Shown here piece after piece: positions 9,803 through 19,078 of a DNA stretch of 64,000 nucleotides. The stretch covers positions 1,116,001-1,180,000 of the forward strand of contig NZ_UGIA01000001.1 of assembly GCF_900461455.1 (NCBI RefSeq), in the 5' to 3' direction. The notes beneath the pieces are model-generated. The model saw only the letters and a list, made by a program, of their open reading frames with translations. It was not told the DNA's origin and ran no database searches. Both the position numbers and the translations under genes were made by a program. Within the stretch, counting starts at the first letter, position 1; each line of letters opens with the position of its first letter. Source of the stretch: Helicobacter acinonychis (GTDB lineage: Bacteria; Campylobacterota; Campylobacteria; Campylobacterales; Helicobacteraceae).

Positions 9803-10531
9803 ATGGATTTTATAACTTCGCTTTTTAACGCCCTTTCCACCATAGATGGCGTTATTTCATTAAGCACGCTCACGCTTTTAGAGATCATTCTAGGGATTGA
9901 TAACATTATTTTTATCATGGTGGTGGTCTATAAACTCCCCAAACACCAGCAAAATAAAGCTAGGATTTTAGGCTTAAGTCTAGCGATGCTTACGCGCATA
10001 GGGCTTTTAGGGAGCTTGTTTTTCATCAGCCATTTGCAAAAACCTTTATTTGTCATAGCGGACATGAATTTTTCAGGGCGCGATGTGGTGCTGCTTATAG
10101 GGGGGGCGTTTTTGGCTTTTAAGGCGTTAATGGAGTTGAAAGAGCAGATTAGCCCCAAAGAAGAAAACGCCCCAAAAAAAGCGTTTGGCTTTTTCATCAC
10201 CATTATAGAAATCATGTTCTTAGACATTGTCTTTTCTTTAGACTCCGTGATCACAGCTATTGGCCTTGCTAAACATTTAGAAATCATGGTTGTTGCGATC
10301 ATTTTAGCCGTGATAGCGATGCTCTTTTTTTCCAAAATCATTGGGAATTTTATTGAAGAGCATTACCGCATCAAAACTTTAGCGTTTGTGTTTTTGCTCT
10401 TTGTGGGCGTGAGCTTATTGCTAGAAGGCTTGCATTTGCATGTCGATAAAAATTATTTGTATGCGGGCATTGGTTTTGCTCTCATCATAGAATGCCTGAA
10501 TATTTTCATAGAAAAGAAAATCAAAAAATAA
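9803..10531 (+). CDS. TerC-family integral membrane protein
   Basis: The protein is a 242-residue polytopic membrane protein of the TerC/YkoY/Alx family. These carry acidic pairs inside membrane spans and are linked to metal (Mn2+) export or tellurium resistance. The family signatures are LLEIILGIDNIIFI near residue 30 and the repeat-like MFLDIVFSLDSVITAIG near 145, with the charged Asp residues kept. Seven or so spans are evident. It lies six bases after corA. The last gene of this rightward run, it is followed by a hairpin terminator at 10559. Confidence 0.9.
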   Translation: MDFITSLFNALSTIDGVISLSTLTLLEIILGIDNIIFIMVVVYKLPKHQQNKARILGLSLAMLTRIGLLGSLFFISHLQKPLFVIADMNFSGRDVVLLIGGAFLAFKALMELKEQISPKEENAPKKAFGFFITIIEIMFLDIVFSLDSVITAIGLAKHLEIMVVAIILAVIAMLFFSKIIGNFIEEHYRIKTLAFVFLLFVGVSLLLEGLHLHVDKNYLYAGIGFALIIECLNIFIEKKIKK

Positions 10532-10558
10532 AAGCCGTTTCTAAAAAACAAACTTAAG

Positions 10559-10579
10559 AAGCCCTTTATAAAAGGCTTT
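10559..10579 (+). terminator. Rho-independent-like terminator after terC
   Basis: AAGCC ... GGCTT forms a five-pair stem, extended by a TTT/AAA inner stem after one mismatch, and is followed by TGTTCTTTT. It lies 27 bases after the terC-family stop. Confidence 0.55.
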
Positions 10580-10660
10580 GTTCTTTTCAAATGTGGGTAG
10601 TTAAAATAGGTTTTTGATTGCTTTATTTTTTCATTTTTAGATATGAGAGCGTTTTGAAAT

Positions 10661-10763
10661 CCTCCCCTACCCCTAAACTTTTACCGCCCTAAAAGACCTC
10701 TTTTACGCTAGCGCTTGATTGAAATCAAGCTCTTTACTCTTAAAAACGCTGTTAGCATTTTTA
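10661..10763 (-). repeat. Dispersed modular intergenic repeat, copy E (inverted, diverged)
   Basis: Read on the minus strand this holds, in the same order as copy C at 39437, an AAAAATGCT-type hairpin, then GCTTGATTTCAATCAAGC (palindromic, 10713-10730), then GTAAAAGAGGTCTT and a G-rich segment. It overlaps the last bases of tonB and fills the gap between tonB and terC. In H. pylori I remember an outer-membrane protein gene at this position; none is present. Confidence 0.5.
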
Positions 10764-10768
10764 AGATT

Positions 10769-11638
10769 TTATTCTTCTTTCAAGCTATAAGCGATAGGGA
10801 TTTTTAGGTGCACCACTTCTTTTGGTTTAGGGAATAAGGGTGCAGCGTTTTTAATCGCCTCTAAAGCCGCATGGTTTAAAATGTCCGTGGTGTTGCTTTT
10901 AACAACCTTAATGTCCGTAACGCTCCCATCCATATTGATAACAAAGCTCACTAATATTTCACCCTCAATCCCCCTGACTTGCGCCATTTTGGGGTAGCGG
11001 TTTTTAGCCGAGATTGCGGTTTGGATTTTCATCAAAAATTCATTGCTCACCCCTGGGTTATAAGCTTGCGCTTCAGAAGTCGCACCCTCAGAAGTTTTAT
11101 TGGATTCTTCTTGCTTGGTTATGTCTTTCACGGCGTCTTTGGTTGTGACTTCTTTAGGTGCACTTTCTTCTTTAGCTTTTTTCTCCTCTTTAGGCTCCTC
11201 TTTAGGCTCCTCTTTTTTGGGTTCTTCTTTAGGCTCCTCTTTTTTGGGTTCTTCTTTAGGTGGCTCAGGTTTTGGCTCAGGTTTGGGTGCAATTTTAGGA
11301 TCAGGTTTGGGTTTTGGCTTTGGTTTGGGTTTGTGTTTAGGCTTAGGCTTGTGTTTAGGCTTTGTCACCTCTTTTTTGGGTTCTTCTTTTTTAGGTGCTT
11401 CCTTCTTTTTGGGTTCGTCTTTTTTAGCGGACTCAGCGTTGACTTTTTTGTTCGCATTAGTGTTGATGCTCGCTAAACTCATGGTAACCTTGTTGTTGCC
11501 CGCTTGCGCTAAAGGCAAGGGTGCATCTTCACGCAATAAAAAATACACAATCCCCAATGCATAAAGAATAGATGCACTCAAAAAGCCAATGATCGTTGAA
11601 AACTTACTGAGCTTGTGTGGAGATAGAGAAGTTTTCAT
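10769..11638 (-). CDS. tonB: TonB energy-transducing protein
   Basis: TonB spans the periplasm and passes proton-motive energy from ExbB/ExbD to outer-membrane receptors for iron and nickel. A single N-terminal anchor (IIGFLSASILYALGIVYFL) is followed by a long Pro/Lys/Glu-rich spacer (about 75-170, with KPKPKP and EEPKKEEPKEEP repeats). The C-terminal domain (about 200-289) carries YPKMAQVRGIEGEILVSF, the usual YP and G-x-V elements. At 289 residues the protein is complete. Its start overlaps the end of exbD by 35 bases, giving strong translational coupling. The repetitive spacer is a likely site of length variation between strains. Confidence 0.94.
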   Translation of the reverse strand: MKTSLSPHKLSKFSTIIGFLSASILYALGIVYFLLREDAPLPLAQAGNNKVTMSLASINTNANKKVNAESAKKDEPKKKEAPKKEEPKKEVTKPKHKPKPKHKPKPKPKPKPDPKIAPKPEPKPEPPKEEPKKEEPKEEPKKEEPKEEPKEEKKAKEESAPKEVTTKDAVKDITKQEESNKTSEGATSEAQAYNPGVSNEFLMKIQTAISAKNRYPKMAQVRGIEGEILVSFVINMDGSVTDIKVVKSNTTDILNHAALEAIKNAAPLFPKPKEVVHLKIPIAYSLKEE

Positions 11639-11993
11639 GGTTATGCTCTTTTAGAATATCCATAATGCCAATAAAGGTCTCAAAACGAGAGTTTTTGTCG
11701 CTTTTTAAATCAATCAAAGTCTTGGGATCGACTTGCTTGATCGCTTCTCTTAACGCCTGTAAATCCGTCGGCTTGTCATCAATGAAAATATTGTCATGCT
11801 CATCTACTGAAACCACCACCACTTTTTGATCGCTGGGTTGTGATTTTTCCGCGTTTTTAGCGTTAGGGAGACTGACTTTAATCTTGCCTTGTGCGATAAA
11901 GGTAGAAACGCTTAACACAATCGCTAATAAAATGAGAATCACATCAATGAAAGGGACAATATTGAGCCCATCGCCTCTTCTGATGCTTTTCAT
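11604..11993 (-). CDS. exbD: Biopolymer transport protein ExbD
   Basis: ExbD forms the proton channel of the TonB motor with ExbB. The 129-residue protein has a short cytoplasmic start, one membrane span with the essential aspartate ([17 protein letters not shown]) and a periplasmic domain. Its ATG overlaps the exbB stop by four bases and its end overlaps tonB, so exbB-exbD-tonB is one translationally coupled transcript. Confidence 0.95.
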   Translation of the reverse strand: MKSIRRGDGLNIVPFIDVILILLAIVLSVSTFIAQGKIKVSLPNAKNAEKSQPSDQKVVVVSVDEHDNIFIDDKPTDLQALREAIKQVDPKTLIDLKSDKNSRFETFIGIMDILKEHNHENFSISTQAQ

Positions 11994-12430
11994 TTGGACA
12001 TAATCCTGAATTTTTCGCTCAACACATCGGATTTTCTCAACAAACCGTTATATGCAATGAGTGTGGGGATCGCCACTGCAAGCCCTAGAGCGGTCGCTTT
12101 TAAAGCTAAAGACAAACCTACCATGATCGTTTTAGCGTCCATCCCCTCACTAATACCCATGTCATAGAAAGTGACCATGACCCCTAGCACCGTTCCCAGT
12201 AAACCCACATAAGGTGCATTAGAATAAATCACATAAAGAATGGTTAAATTCTTAGTCAAATCCAAATTCAAGGCGTCCACATCTGTGTAAGCTTTCAAAT
12301 TGACTTTGGAATAAAAAATAATCCTTTCAATCACAAACCATAAGGCTAAAAAACTCGCAATGCCGAGTGCAACAAACACGAAAGTATCCACATACTCTTT
12401 CAACAATTCAGTGGAGAAACCAGCTCCCAT
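11990..12430 (-). CDS. exbB: Biopolymer transport protein ExbB
   Basis: ExbB is the pentameric inner-membrane scaffold of the TonB motor (MotA/TolQ/ExbB family). The three expected membrane spans are visible: about 14-34, 70-100 ([19 protein letters not shown], the conserved MotA/TolQ block) and 105-130 ([15 protein letters not shown]). At 146 residues it is the short form usual in Helicobacter. A good AAAGGAG ribosome site precedes the ATG. It is the first gene of the exbB-exbD-tonB operon and is read away from nikR across a repeat-rich divergent control region. Confidence 0.95.
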   Translation of the reverse strand: MGAGFSTELLKEYVDTFVFVALGIASFLALWFVIERIIFYSKVNLKAYTDVDALNLDLTKNLTILYVIYSNAPYVGLLGTVLGVMVTFYDMGISEGMDAKTIMVGLSLALKATALGLAVAIPTLIAYNGLLRKSDVLSEKFRIMSK

Positions 12431-12528
12431 AAAAACTCCTTTTAAATAATAAGCACTCCCCTACACACTTCAAAGTAACGCTGCAATAAAACTCACTTTT
12501 CGCATAAACGCTTCAAAAATGATAAAGG

Positions 12529-12690
12529 AATATTAGATTGTTGATTATATTGTTTTAATAATAACAAGTCAATAACAATCAATGATAATTATAACTAAAT
12601 TTAATCTAATTTCTCGCATTAAGATTAAACTAATTCAATAAGAGTATTATAACAAAGTATTATAAAAGAATTTTTTAATATAAAATTTAT
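12529..12690. promoter_or_regulatory. Divergent exbB/nikR control region with putative Fur and NikR operators
   Basis: ATTATA at 12544-12549 gives a TATAAT -10 for exbB on the minus strand, and TATAAAAT at 12679-12686 a -10 for nikR. Between them lie AATGATAATTATAAC (12581-12595), similar to a Fur box, and a tandem repeat AGTATTATAA at 12643-12652 and 12656-12665. The latter directly abuts the nikR promoter and resembles the A+T-rich half-sites of Helicobacter NikR. In H. pylori this region is known to be controlled by NikR and Fur. The exact operator assignment here is inference. Confidence 0.55.
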
Positions 12691-12710
12691 GCAAAAAAAG
12701 GATTTTTTCA

Positions 12711-13157
12711 ATGGACACAAACAATAAAGACGATTCAATCATCCGCTTTTCGGTTTCTTTACAACAAAATTTATTGGACGAATTAGACAACCGCATCATT
12801 AAAAACGGCTATTCTTCTCGCTCAGAATTGGTGCGCGATTTGATCAGAGAAAAGTTAGTAGAAGACAATTGGATAGAAGATAGCCCTGATGATAAGAGCA
12901 AGGTTGCCGTGCTAGTGGTGATTTATGACCACCACCAAAGGGAATTAAACCAACGCATGATAGATATTCAGCATGCCAGTGAAACGCATGTTTTATGCAC
13001 CACGCACATTCATATGGATTCGCATAATTGCTTAGAAACGATCATTTTAAAAGGCAGTTCTGCAGAAGTCCAACGCTTGCAATTAGAAATTGGGGGGCTT
13101 AGGGGGGTTAAGTTTGCTAAATTGACTAAGGCGTCTAGTTTTGAAAGCAATGAGTAG
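12711..13157 (+). CDS. nikR: Nickel-responsive transcriptional regulator NikR
   Basis: NikR is a tetrameric ribbon-helix-helix repressor/activator that controls urease, nickel uptake and TonB genes. Residues 10-55 form the ribbon-helix-helix DNA-binding part (IIRFSVSLQQNLLDELD ... SRSELVRDLIREK). The C-terminal ACT-like domain carries nickel ligands in YDHHQRELNQR, TTHIHMDSHNC. The length, 148, and the extra N-terminal arm (MDTNNKDDS) match H. pylori NikR, but some 13 residues differ from the version I remember, more than between ordinary H. pylori strains. The ATG follows AAAAAAGGATTTTTTCA. nadD follows after nine bases. Confidence 0.96.
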   Translation: MDTNNKDDSIIRFSVSLQQNLLDELDNRIIKNGYSSRSELVRDLIREKLVEDNWIEDSPDDKSKVAVLVVIYDHHQRELNQRMIDIQHASETHVLCTTHIHMDSHNCLETIILKGSSAEVQRLQLEIGGLRGVKFAKLTKASSFESNE

Positions 13158-13166
13158 CCATATAAC

Positions 13167-13667
13167 ATGCCAAAAGAATTAGCGCTCTATGGAGGGAGTT
13201 TTGACCCCTTACACAAGGCTCATTTAGCCATTATTGAGCAAACTTTAGAATTATTACCTCTCGCTGATCTTATTGTCTTACCCGCTTATCAAAACCCTTT
13301 TAAAAAGCCATGTTTTTTAGACGCACAAATCCGTTTTAAAGAATTAGAATTAGCCTTAAAAGGCATGCCTAGGGTGTTGTTGAGCGATTTTGAAATCAAG
13401 CAAGAAAGGACCGTGCCTACGATAGAAAGTGTTCTTCATTTTCAAAAACTCTATTGCCCTAAAACGCTTTATTTAGTCATAGGAGCGGATTGCTTAAGGC
13501 ATTTGTCTTCTTGGACAAACGCCACAGAGCTTTTAAAAAGGGTGGAATTAGTGGTTTTTGAAAGGATTGGCTATGAAGAGATCCAATTTAAGGGGCGTTA
13601 TTTCCCTTTAAAAGGCATTGATGCACCGATTTCTTCCAGTGCAATTAGGGCTAGTTTAGGGCTTTAA
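13167..13667 (+). CDS. nadD: Nicotinate-nucleotide adenylyltransferase
   Basis: NadD joins nicotinate mononucleotide with ATP to give deamido-NAD in NAD synthesis. The nucleotidyl-transferase signature is [12 protein letters not shown] at the N terminus (HxGH-type, here HKAH) and the second motif [10 protein letters not shown] at the C terminus (ISSTxIR). At 166 residues it is slightly shorter than average but complete. It lies nine bases downstream of nikR and ends four bases inside the convergent J-domain gene. Confidence 0.92.
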   Translation: MPKELALYGGSFDPLHKAHLAIIEQTLELLPLADLIVLPAYQNPFKKPCFLDAQIRFKELELALKGMPRVLLSDFEIKQERTVPTIESVLHFQKLYCPKTLYLVIGADCLRHLSSWTNATELLKRVELVVFERIGYEEIQFKGRYFPLKGIDAPISSSAIRASLGL

Positions 13668-14425
13668 GCGTGTTTTTTAATGTGGCTGTAAGCCTCTTGA
13701 ATGATCGCAAAACGCTTGGCATAAAGAACCTTTTTTTCTTTAGGGGCACACAAATCAGGGTGGTAGGTTTTAGCTAATTCTAAATAGCGCTTTTTGACTT
13801 CGCTAAAATTCTCATGCTTGATAAACCCTAGCGTTTTATAGCATTCTCTTAATTTTCGTTCGGCTATGGTGGTGTAGCTGTTATTATCAAAACCATTAGG
13901 GTAGATAAAATTCAAGCATGCGTTATGGACGATCTTATTTTCATTGAGCGTTAAAATGAGTTCCCAAAAACGCTCTGAATTGCCCCTTATATGCAATTCA
14001 TCTTGGGTTTCTAAAAACACATAGTCGTTAAATTTTTGGCGTAAAAAACGCTTGGCAATGGGGTGCTTGGTGATAAAAAGAGCGTATTCTGCACTAAAGG
14101 TTAAAACTTTCACTTCTATTTTTTCTAAAAGCGTGTTTTGAGCCATGATTTTAATGCGTATGGGTAAGTGGCTTTTTTGCAAGATTTCTTCTAAAGAATA
14201 CGGACTAATATCCTTTTCATGCGCACATTCAAGGGCATGATAAACCCAATTAAGGAAGTAATTTTTTTTAAAACATTCCGTGTCGTTTAAAATCAATAGC
14301 GATGAAGAGAGCATGTGGCATTGGCTAAAATGCTTTTTAGCGTAGTTTAAAACTTTTTTCAATAAAGGGTGGCTGTTAGGGAGCGCGATTTGCGTGAATT
14401 TGGCTAACAATTCAATTTTTGCCAT
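13664..14425 (-). CDS. Protein with C-terminal J-domain (DnaJ-like)
   Basis: The last 60 residues form a J-domain with the invariant HPD triplet: [18 protein letters not shown] followed by ...[16 protein letters not shown]. The first 190 residues are not recognised and have no membrane span. J-domains stimulate the ATPase of DnaK-type chaperones, so this is probably a specialised co-chaperone. Its client is unknown. The 253-residue gene is read leftward, convergent with nadD (4-base overlap) and divergent from mnmA. Confidence 0.85.
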   Translation of the reverse strand: MAKIELLAKFTQIALPNSHPLLKKVLNYAKKHFSQCHMLSSSLLILNDTECFKKNYFLNWVYHALECAHEKDISPYSLEEILQKSHLPIRIKIMAQNTLLEKIEVKVLTFSAEYALFITKHPIAKRFLRQKFNDYVFLETQDELHIRGNSERFWELILTLNENKIVHNACLNFIYPNGFDNNSYTTIAERKLRECYKTLGFIKHENFSEVKKRYLELAKTYHPDLCAPKEKKVLYAKRFAIIQEAYSHIKKHA

Positions 14426-14569
14426 TACCCTTTATTCTCCATGCGTTTTGATTTTGGTGCGATTTTAAAAATCTTTGGGTATTTTAGCATGCCAATGATT
14501 AAAAAAGGGCAGTTATGAATGGTTTTTGCGCTAGACTACAAGCCATAATAATTGAATGAAAGAATAACA

Positions 14570-15598
14570 ATGAAAATAGCAGTATTACTCAGTGGGGGGG
14601 TGGATAGCTCTTATAGCGCTTATAACCTAAAAGAGCAAGGGCATGAATTAGTGGGGATTTATTTAAAACTCCATGCGAGTGAAAAAAAGCACGATCTATA
14701 CATTAAAAACGCTCAAAAAGCGTGCGAGTTTTTAGGCATTCCTTTAGAAGTTTTGGATTTTCAAAAGGATTTTAAAAGCGTGGTTTATGACGCATTCATT
14801 TCAGCGTATGAAGAAGGGCAAACCCCTAACCCATGTGCTTTGTGTAACCCTTTAATGAAGTTTGGGCTAGCTTTAGATCACGCTTTAAAATTAGGGTGTG
14901 AAAAAATCGCTACTGGGCATTATGCGAGAATTGAAGAGAATGATAAGGTGAGCTACATAAGAGAAGCTTTGGATAAAACTAAAGATCAAAGCTATTTTTT
15001 ATACGCTTTAGAGCATGAAGTCATCGCTAAATTGGTGTTTCCTTTAGGGGATTTATTAAAAAAGGATATTAAGCCTTTAGCCTTGAATGCAATGCCTTTT
15101 TTAGGCACTCTAGAGACTTATAAGGAATCTCAAGAAATTTGTTTTGTGGAAAAAAGCTACATTGACACTTTAAAAAAACATGTTGAAGTGGAAAAAGAGG
15201 GCGTGGTGAAAAATTTACAAGGCAAAATTATTGGCACGCATAAGGGCTATATGCAATACACGATCGGCAAACGAAAAGGCTTTAACATTAAGGGGGCGTT
15301 AGAACCGCATTTTGTGGTGAGGATTGACGCTAAAAAGAACGAGCTAGTCGTGGGTAAAAAAGAAGATCTAGCCACGCATTTTCTCAAAGCTAAAAACAAA
15401 TCTTTGATGAAAGATTTTAAAAGTGGCGAATATTTCATCAAGGCTCGTTATAGGAGCATGCCCACTAAAGCGTTCGTGAGCTTGAAAGATGAAATGATTG
15501 AAGTGGAGCTTAAAGAGCCTTTTTATGGCGTGGCTAAAGGGCAAGCCTTGGTGGTCTATAAAGATGACATTGTGCTTGGTGGGGGCGTGATTGTTTAA
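14570..15598 (+). CDS. mnmA: tRNA-specific 2-thiouridylase MnmA
   Basis: MnmA adds sulfur to position 2 of wobble uridine 34 in tRNAs for Lys, Glu and Gln. The PP-loop ATP site is [13 protein letters not shown] at the N terminus. The catalytic cysteines are in [14 protein letters not shown] (near 98) and in SQEICFVE (near 190). At 342 residues it is normal. I use the ATG at 14570; an ATG seven codons earlier (14552) would place extra residues before the PP-loop strand. The gene stands alone between a divergent J-domain gene and a convergent coiled-coil gene. Confidence 0.94.
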   Translation: MKIAVLLSGGVDSSYSAYNLKEQGHELVGIYLKLHASEKKHDLYIKNAQKACEFLGIPLEVLDFQKDFKSVVYDAFISAYEEGQTPNPCALCNPLMKFGLALDHALKLGCEKIATGHYARIEENDKVSYIREALDKTKDQSYFLYALEHEVIAKLVFPLGDLLKKDIKPLALNAMPFLGTLETYKESQEICFVEKSYIDTLKKHVEVEKEGVVKNLQGKIIGTHKGYMQYTIGKRKGFNIKGALEPHFVVRIDAKKNELVVGKKEDLATHFLKAKNKSLMKDFKSGEYFIKARYRSMPTKAFVSLKDEMIEVELKEPFYGVAKGQALVVYKDDIVLGGGVIV

Positions 15599-15644
15599 GA
15601 CTTTTATGCTTGTGTCCTATAAAAAGGTTTTAAAAGCTTAAGCC

Positions 15645-16793
15645 TTATTCTTGCTTAAAATTTTTAAAACTAGGGAATCCATGCGGATCTAGGCGGATAT
15701 TTTTGATTGAAGCTTTTTCATTGCTAGAATGACCATTAAAACCATTGCTAGAATTGAAGGGCTTTTGGGTTTTGGTGTGCTGTTTGGCTAAAAGGACTAA
15801 AACTTGGGCGTTTAGTGCCATGGTCTCATTTAAAAACGCCATTTGCTTATTTAATTCGCTTAAAAACTCTATATTCAAGGTTTTTAAAGTATGCTCGTAA
15901 TTGGCTAAAATCAAGGCTTGCTTTTCTTTATTGTTTTTAGCGTTTTTTAATTCCTTGTCTCGCTCTATTAAAGCGTTTTGGTAGCGTTGCTGGAGTTGGT
16001 TTTTGCATGATTTTAGGTTTTCTTTGTCGCATAAAAAATGCGTTTTTAAAGTTTCTAGGCGTTTTTCTAGGGGTAAAAAGGTTTTTAGAGCGTCTTCTTG
16101 GGCTTGGATTTGATCTTGAAGCTTGTTCTGGACTTTTTTCAAACGCATGGCTTTATAGGCTTGAAAATCATGGTTGATCAGAGCGTTGTATTCTAAAGTT
16201 TTGTTGTGGGCTTGTTGATCATGGGCTTGATTTTCTAAAACTTGATCGCATAAGGCGTTTAAAGCGCTCATTAAATCTAATTGTGAGAGCAAATAAGCGA
16301 GTTTAGGCTCTTTAAGTAAAAAAAGGGCGTTATTTTGCTCTTGGACTTCTAAAGCGTTTAAAGCCTCTTCTAAATTCTTAACGCCACTCAAATAAGGGCA
16401 ATGCTCTTGTAAAAAAAGCATTTGAGATTCTTCAATCAAGCGTTCTTGCTCCACGCTCTCTTTTAAGCGTTTCTCTAAAGCTTGTAATTTTTCTAATTCC
16501 AAAGCGCTATGTTTCAATAACGCATCAGTGTCCATAAGGCGGATTTGGCTAGCGTTTAAAAAACGCCTTTGGCTAGATAGCGTACTGTTAGCTTTTTTGA
16601 TTTCTTTAAGTTGATCCTGATTGTTAGAAAGCACATTTTGATAGACCCTTAAACTTTCATTGAGTTTATAGAGCATGTCAGAAAGCTGTTCGTTAGAGCG
16701 CGAAAGCTTGGCATTGGTTTGAGAATCAAAGGTCATCATTATCTGCGCGTTTGAAAAAGTTAGAAAAAATACCAAAAAGCTAAAAAATCTCAT
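15645..16793 (-). CDS. Exported coiled-coil protein of unknown function
   Basis: The protein starts with a clear signal peptide (RFFSFLVFFLTFSNA) and then is almost entirely alpha-helical with heptad-like Leu/Gln/Lys/Glu repeats (about 25-330), suggesting long periplasmic coiled coils. The last 40 residues are Asn/Ser-rich and end KNFKQE. I know of no functional family. Conserved position between mnmA and dnaJ is as in H. pylori, from memory. A structural or envelope-spacer role is a guess. Confidence 0.8.
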   Translation of the reverse strand: MRFFSFLVFFLTFSNAQIMMTFDSQTNAKLSRSNEQLSDMLYKLNESLRVYQNVLSNNQDQLKEIKKANSTLSSQRRFLNASQIRLMDTDALLKHSALELEKLQALEKRLKESVEQERLIEESQMLFLQEHCPYLSGVKNLEEALNALEVQEQNNALFLLKEPKLAYLLSQLDLMSALNALCDQVLENQAHDQQAHNKTLEYNALINHDFQAYKAMRLKKVQNKLQDQIQAQEDALKTFLPLEKRLETLKTHFLCDKENLKSCKNQLQQRYQNALIERDKELKNAKNNKEKQALILANYEHTLKTLNIEFLSELNKQMAFLNETMALNAQVLVLLAKQHTKTQKPFNSSNGFNGHSSNEKASIKNIRLDPHGFPSFKNFKQE

Positions 16794-16916
16794 AAGGTTA
16801 TCTTTATCACTATAGTTTCATCGTGTTATTTTATCTAAGTTTTGGCGTGCACAAAACACGCAAATTCATCGCTTTTAAGGTAAAATAAGCGTTTTGATGC
16901 CATTTTTGGAGCGATC

Positions 16917-18032
16917 GTGGAATTAAGTTATTATGAAATTTTAGAAGTGGAAAAACACAGCAACCAAGAGACGATTAAAAGGTCTTACAGAAAGCTCGCT
17001 TTAAAATACCACCCAGACAGAAACGCCGGCGATAAAGAAGCCGAAGAAAGATTCAAGCTCATCAATGAAGCCTATGGGGTGTTAAGCGATGAAAAGAAAC
17101 GGGCCTTATACGATAGGTATGGTAAGCAAGGCTTAAATCAAGCCGGTGCAAGCCAAAGCGATTTTTCTGATTTTTTTGAAGACTTAGGATCGTTTTTTGA
17201 AGACGCTTTTGGGTTTAGCGCTAGGGGGAGTAAAAGGCAAAAAAGTGCTATCGCACCGGATTATTTGCAAACCATTAAATTGAGTTTTAAAGAAGCGGTT
17301 TTTGGCTGTAAAAAAACAATTAAAGTCCAATACCAAAGCGTTTGTGAAGTTTGCGATGGCACAGGCGCTCAAGATAAAGCTCTAGAGACTTGTAAGCAAT
17401 GCAATGGGCAAGGGCAAGTGTTTATGCGTCAGGGTTTTATGAGCTTTGCGCAAACTTGTGGGGCGTGTAAAGGCAAGGGCAAGATCATTAAAACCCCATG
17501 CCAAGCGTGTAAGGGCAAAACCTACATTCTTAAAGATGAAGAAATTGATGCGACAATCCCTGAAGGCATTGATGATCAAAACCGCATGGTGCTTAAAAAT
17601 AAGGGTAATGAATACGAGAAGGGCAAAAGAGGGGATTTATATTTAGAAGTGCAAGTCAAAGAAGATGAGCATTTTAAGCGCAAGGGCTGTGATTTATTCA
17701 TTGAAGCGCCGGTATTTTTCACCACTATCGCTTTAGGGCATACGATCAAAGTGCCGTCTTTAAAAGGAGATGAATTAGAATTAAAAATCCCTAGAAACGC
17801 CAGAGACAAACAAACTTTTGTGTTTAGAAATGAGGGTGTGAAGCACCCTGAAAGCTCTTACAGGGGGAGTTTGATCGTGGTGTTGCAAGTGGTTTATCCT
17901 AAAAGTTTGGATAAAGAGCAGCAAGCGTTATTGGAGAAATTGCATGCGAGTTTTGGTTATGAGAGCGAGCCGCATAAAGGCCTTTTAGAAACTTGTATTT
18001 CTAAATTTAAAGATTGGTTTAAAGGTTGTTGA
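16917..18032 (+). CDS. dnaJ: Chaperone protein DnaJ (Hsp40)
   Basis: DnaJ delivers unfolded clients to DnaK and stimulates its ATPase. The J-domain with HPD (KYHPDRNAGD) occupies residues 1-70 and a Gly/Phe-rich linker 70-120. A zinc-binding region with four repeats (CEVCDGTG, CKQCNGQG, CGACKGKG, CQACKGKT) lies at about 140-205. The two C-terminal substrate-binding domains follow. The last repeat ends in Thr rather than Gly but keeps its cysteines. The start is GTG, with GGAG five to eight bases upstream. Its TGA stop overlaps the azlC ATG by one base. Confidence 0.95.
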   Translation: MELSYYEILEVEKHSNQETIKRSYRKLALKYHPDRNAGDKEAEERFKLINEAYGVLSDEKKRALYDRYGKQGLNQAGASQSDFSDFFEDLGSFFEDAFGFSARGSKRQKSAIAPDYLQTIKLSFKEAVFGCKKTIKVQYQSVCEVCDGTGAQDKALETCKQCNGQGQVFMRQGFMSFAQTCGACKGKGKIIKTPCQACKGKTYILKDEEIDATIPEGIDDQNRMVLKNKGNEYEKGKRGDLYLEVQVKEDEHFKRKGCDLFIEAPVFFTTIALGHTIKVPSLKGDELELKIPRNARDKQTFVFRNEGVKHPESSYRGSLIVVLQVVYPKSLDKEQQALLEKLHASFGYESEPHKGLLETCISKFKDWFKGC

Positions 18033-18718
18033 TGCATGAGTTTCTAAAAGCTTTAAAAAACGCTTTCCCTCACACCATTTCTATTTTGTTAGGGTATTTG
18101 CTTATGGGAACGACTTTTGGAATGCTTTTAACCCAACAAGGCTATGATTATAAAGTCGCTTTATTCATGTCGTTATTCATCTATGCTGGGGCGGTCCAAT
18201 TTGTGGCGATCACGCTTTTAAGCATGCAAGCGGATTTGATGAATGTGCTTATTGTGAGCTTGTTAGTGAATGCAAGACAAACCTGCTATGCACTCTCCAT
18301 GCTAGATAGATTCAAAAACACCAAATGGCGTTTGCCTTATTTAGCGCACACGCTCAGCGATGAAACCTTTGCATTATTGAATTTATACGCCCCTAAAAAG
18401 GGGGTTAATGAAAACGATTTCATGTTGAGCATTTCCTTACTCAACCATTCTTATTGGGTTATTGGCTCTTTAATCGGTTCATTAGCCGGCTCTCGTTTTT
18501 CTTTTGACACTCAAGGCGTGGGCTTTGTGATGACAGCGATTTTTATCGTGCTGTTTATGGAGCAATACAAACGAAACACGAATCATAAAAACGCATGGCT
18601 TGGGGTTTTGATCGCAGTTGTTTGTTTAGCGCTCTTTGGATCCAAATACTTTTTGCTTTTTGCTTTAGTTTTAATGCTACTCGCCCTCATTTCTTTCAGA
18701 AAGCAGTTAGAATGTTAG
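18032..18718 (+). CDS. azlC: AzlC-family branched-chain amino acid exporter, large subunit
   Basis: The AzlC/AzlD (YgaZ/YgaH) pair exports branched-chain amino acids or related compounds. This 228-residue protein is polytopic, with the family's GTTFGMLL, YAGAVQFVAITLL and NARQTCYALSM blocks. I choose the ATG at 18032, which overlaps the dnaJ stop by one base; the longer TTG start at 18026 is less likely. Its end overlaps azlD by seven bases, so the two are coupled. Substrate is inferred from family only. Confidence 0.88.
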   Translation: MHEFLKALKNAFPHTISILLGYLLMGTTFGMLLTQQGYDYKVALFMSLFIYAGAVQFVAITLLSMQADLMNVLIVSLLVNARQTCYALSMLDRFKNTKWRLPYLAHTLSDETFALLNLYAPKKGVNENDFMLSISLLNHSYWVIGSLIGSLAGSRFSFDTQGVGFVMTAIFIVLFMEQYKRNTNHKNAWLGVLIAVVCLALFGSKYFLLFALVLMLLALISFRKQLEC

Positions 18719-19059
18719 AGCATTCCACCCTTATTATTTTAATCATCATGCTGACGACTTATTTCACGCGCATTTGGCCTTTTATCGTATTTAATGCGAA
18801 AAACCCACCCAATGATTTTGTGCGCTATTTAGGTAGGGCTTTGTCATGTTCAGTGATAGGCATGCTCGTGGTTTATTGTTTCAAAGACACGCAAATTTTA
18901 AAACCCCCTTATGGGATCAATGAAATCATCGCTCTTTTATCCGTTGTTTTTTTGCACCGGATTTTTAAGGTGTTTGTTTTAAGCATCACGATCCCCACTA
19001 TTCTTTACATGTTTTTAGTCCAAAGCCATGCGTTAGAAAAGGTTTTTTTTAATCTTTAA
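18712..19059 (+). CDS. azlD: AzlD-family branched-chain amino acid exporter, small subunit
   Basis: The second component of the AzlCD transporter, 115 residues with about four membrane spans. The N-terminal LIILIIMLTTYFTRIWPF and the middle LGRALSCSVIGMLVVY match the AzlD pattern. The ATG lies inside the end of azlC (7-base overlap), which decides the start over longer upstream readings. The rightward run dnaJ-azlC-azlD ends here, just before the leftward tRNA cluster. Confidence 0.87.
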   Translation: MLEHSTLIILIIMLTTYFTRIWPFIVFNAKNPPNDFVRYLGRALSCSVIGMLVVYCFKDTQILKPPYGINEIIALLSVVFLHRIFKVFVLSITIPTILYMFLVQSHALEKVFFNL

Positions 19060-19078
19060 AAAACTATTGAAATCTTTG

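Noticed and set aside
10979-11564. Long plus-strand ORFs opposite tonB
   Set aside because: Mirror images of the Pro/Lys/Glu-rich TonB spacer (Phe/Gly/Leu/Ser-rich repeats); the minus-strand TonB with coupled exbD/exbB is clearly the real gene.
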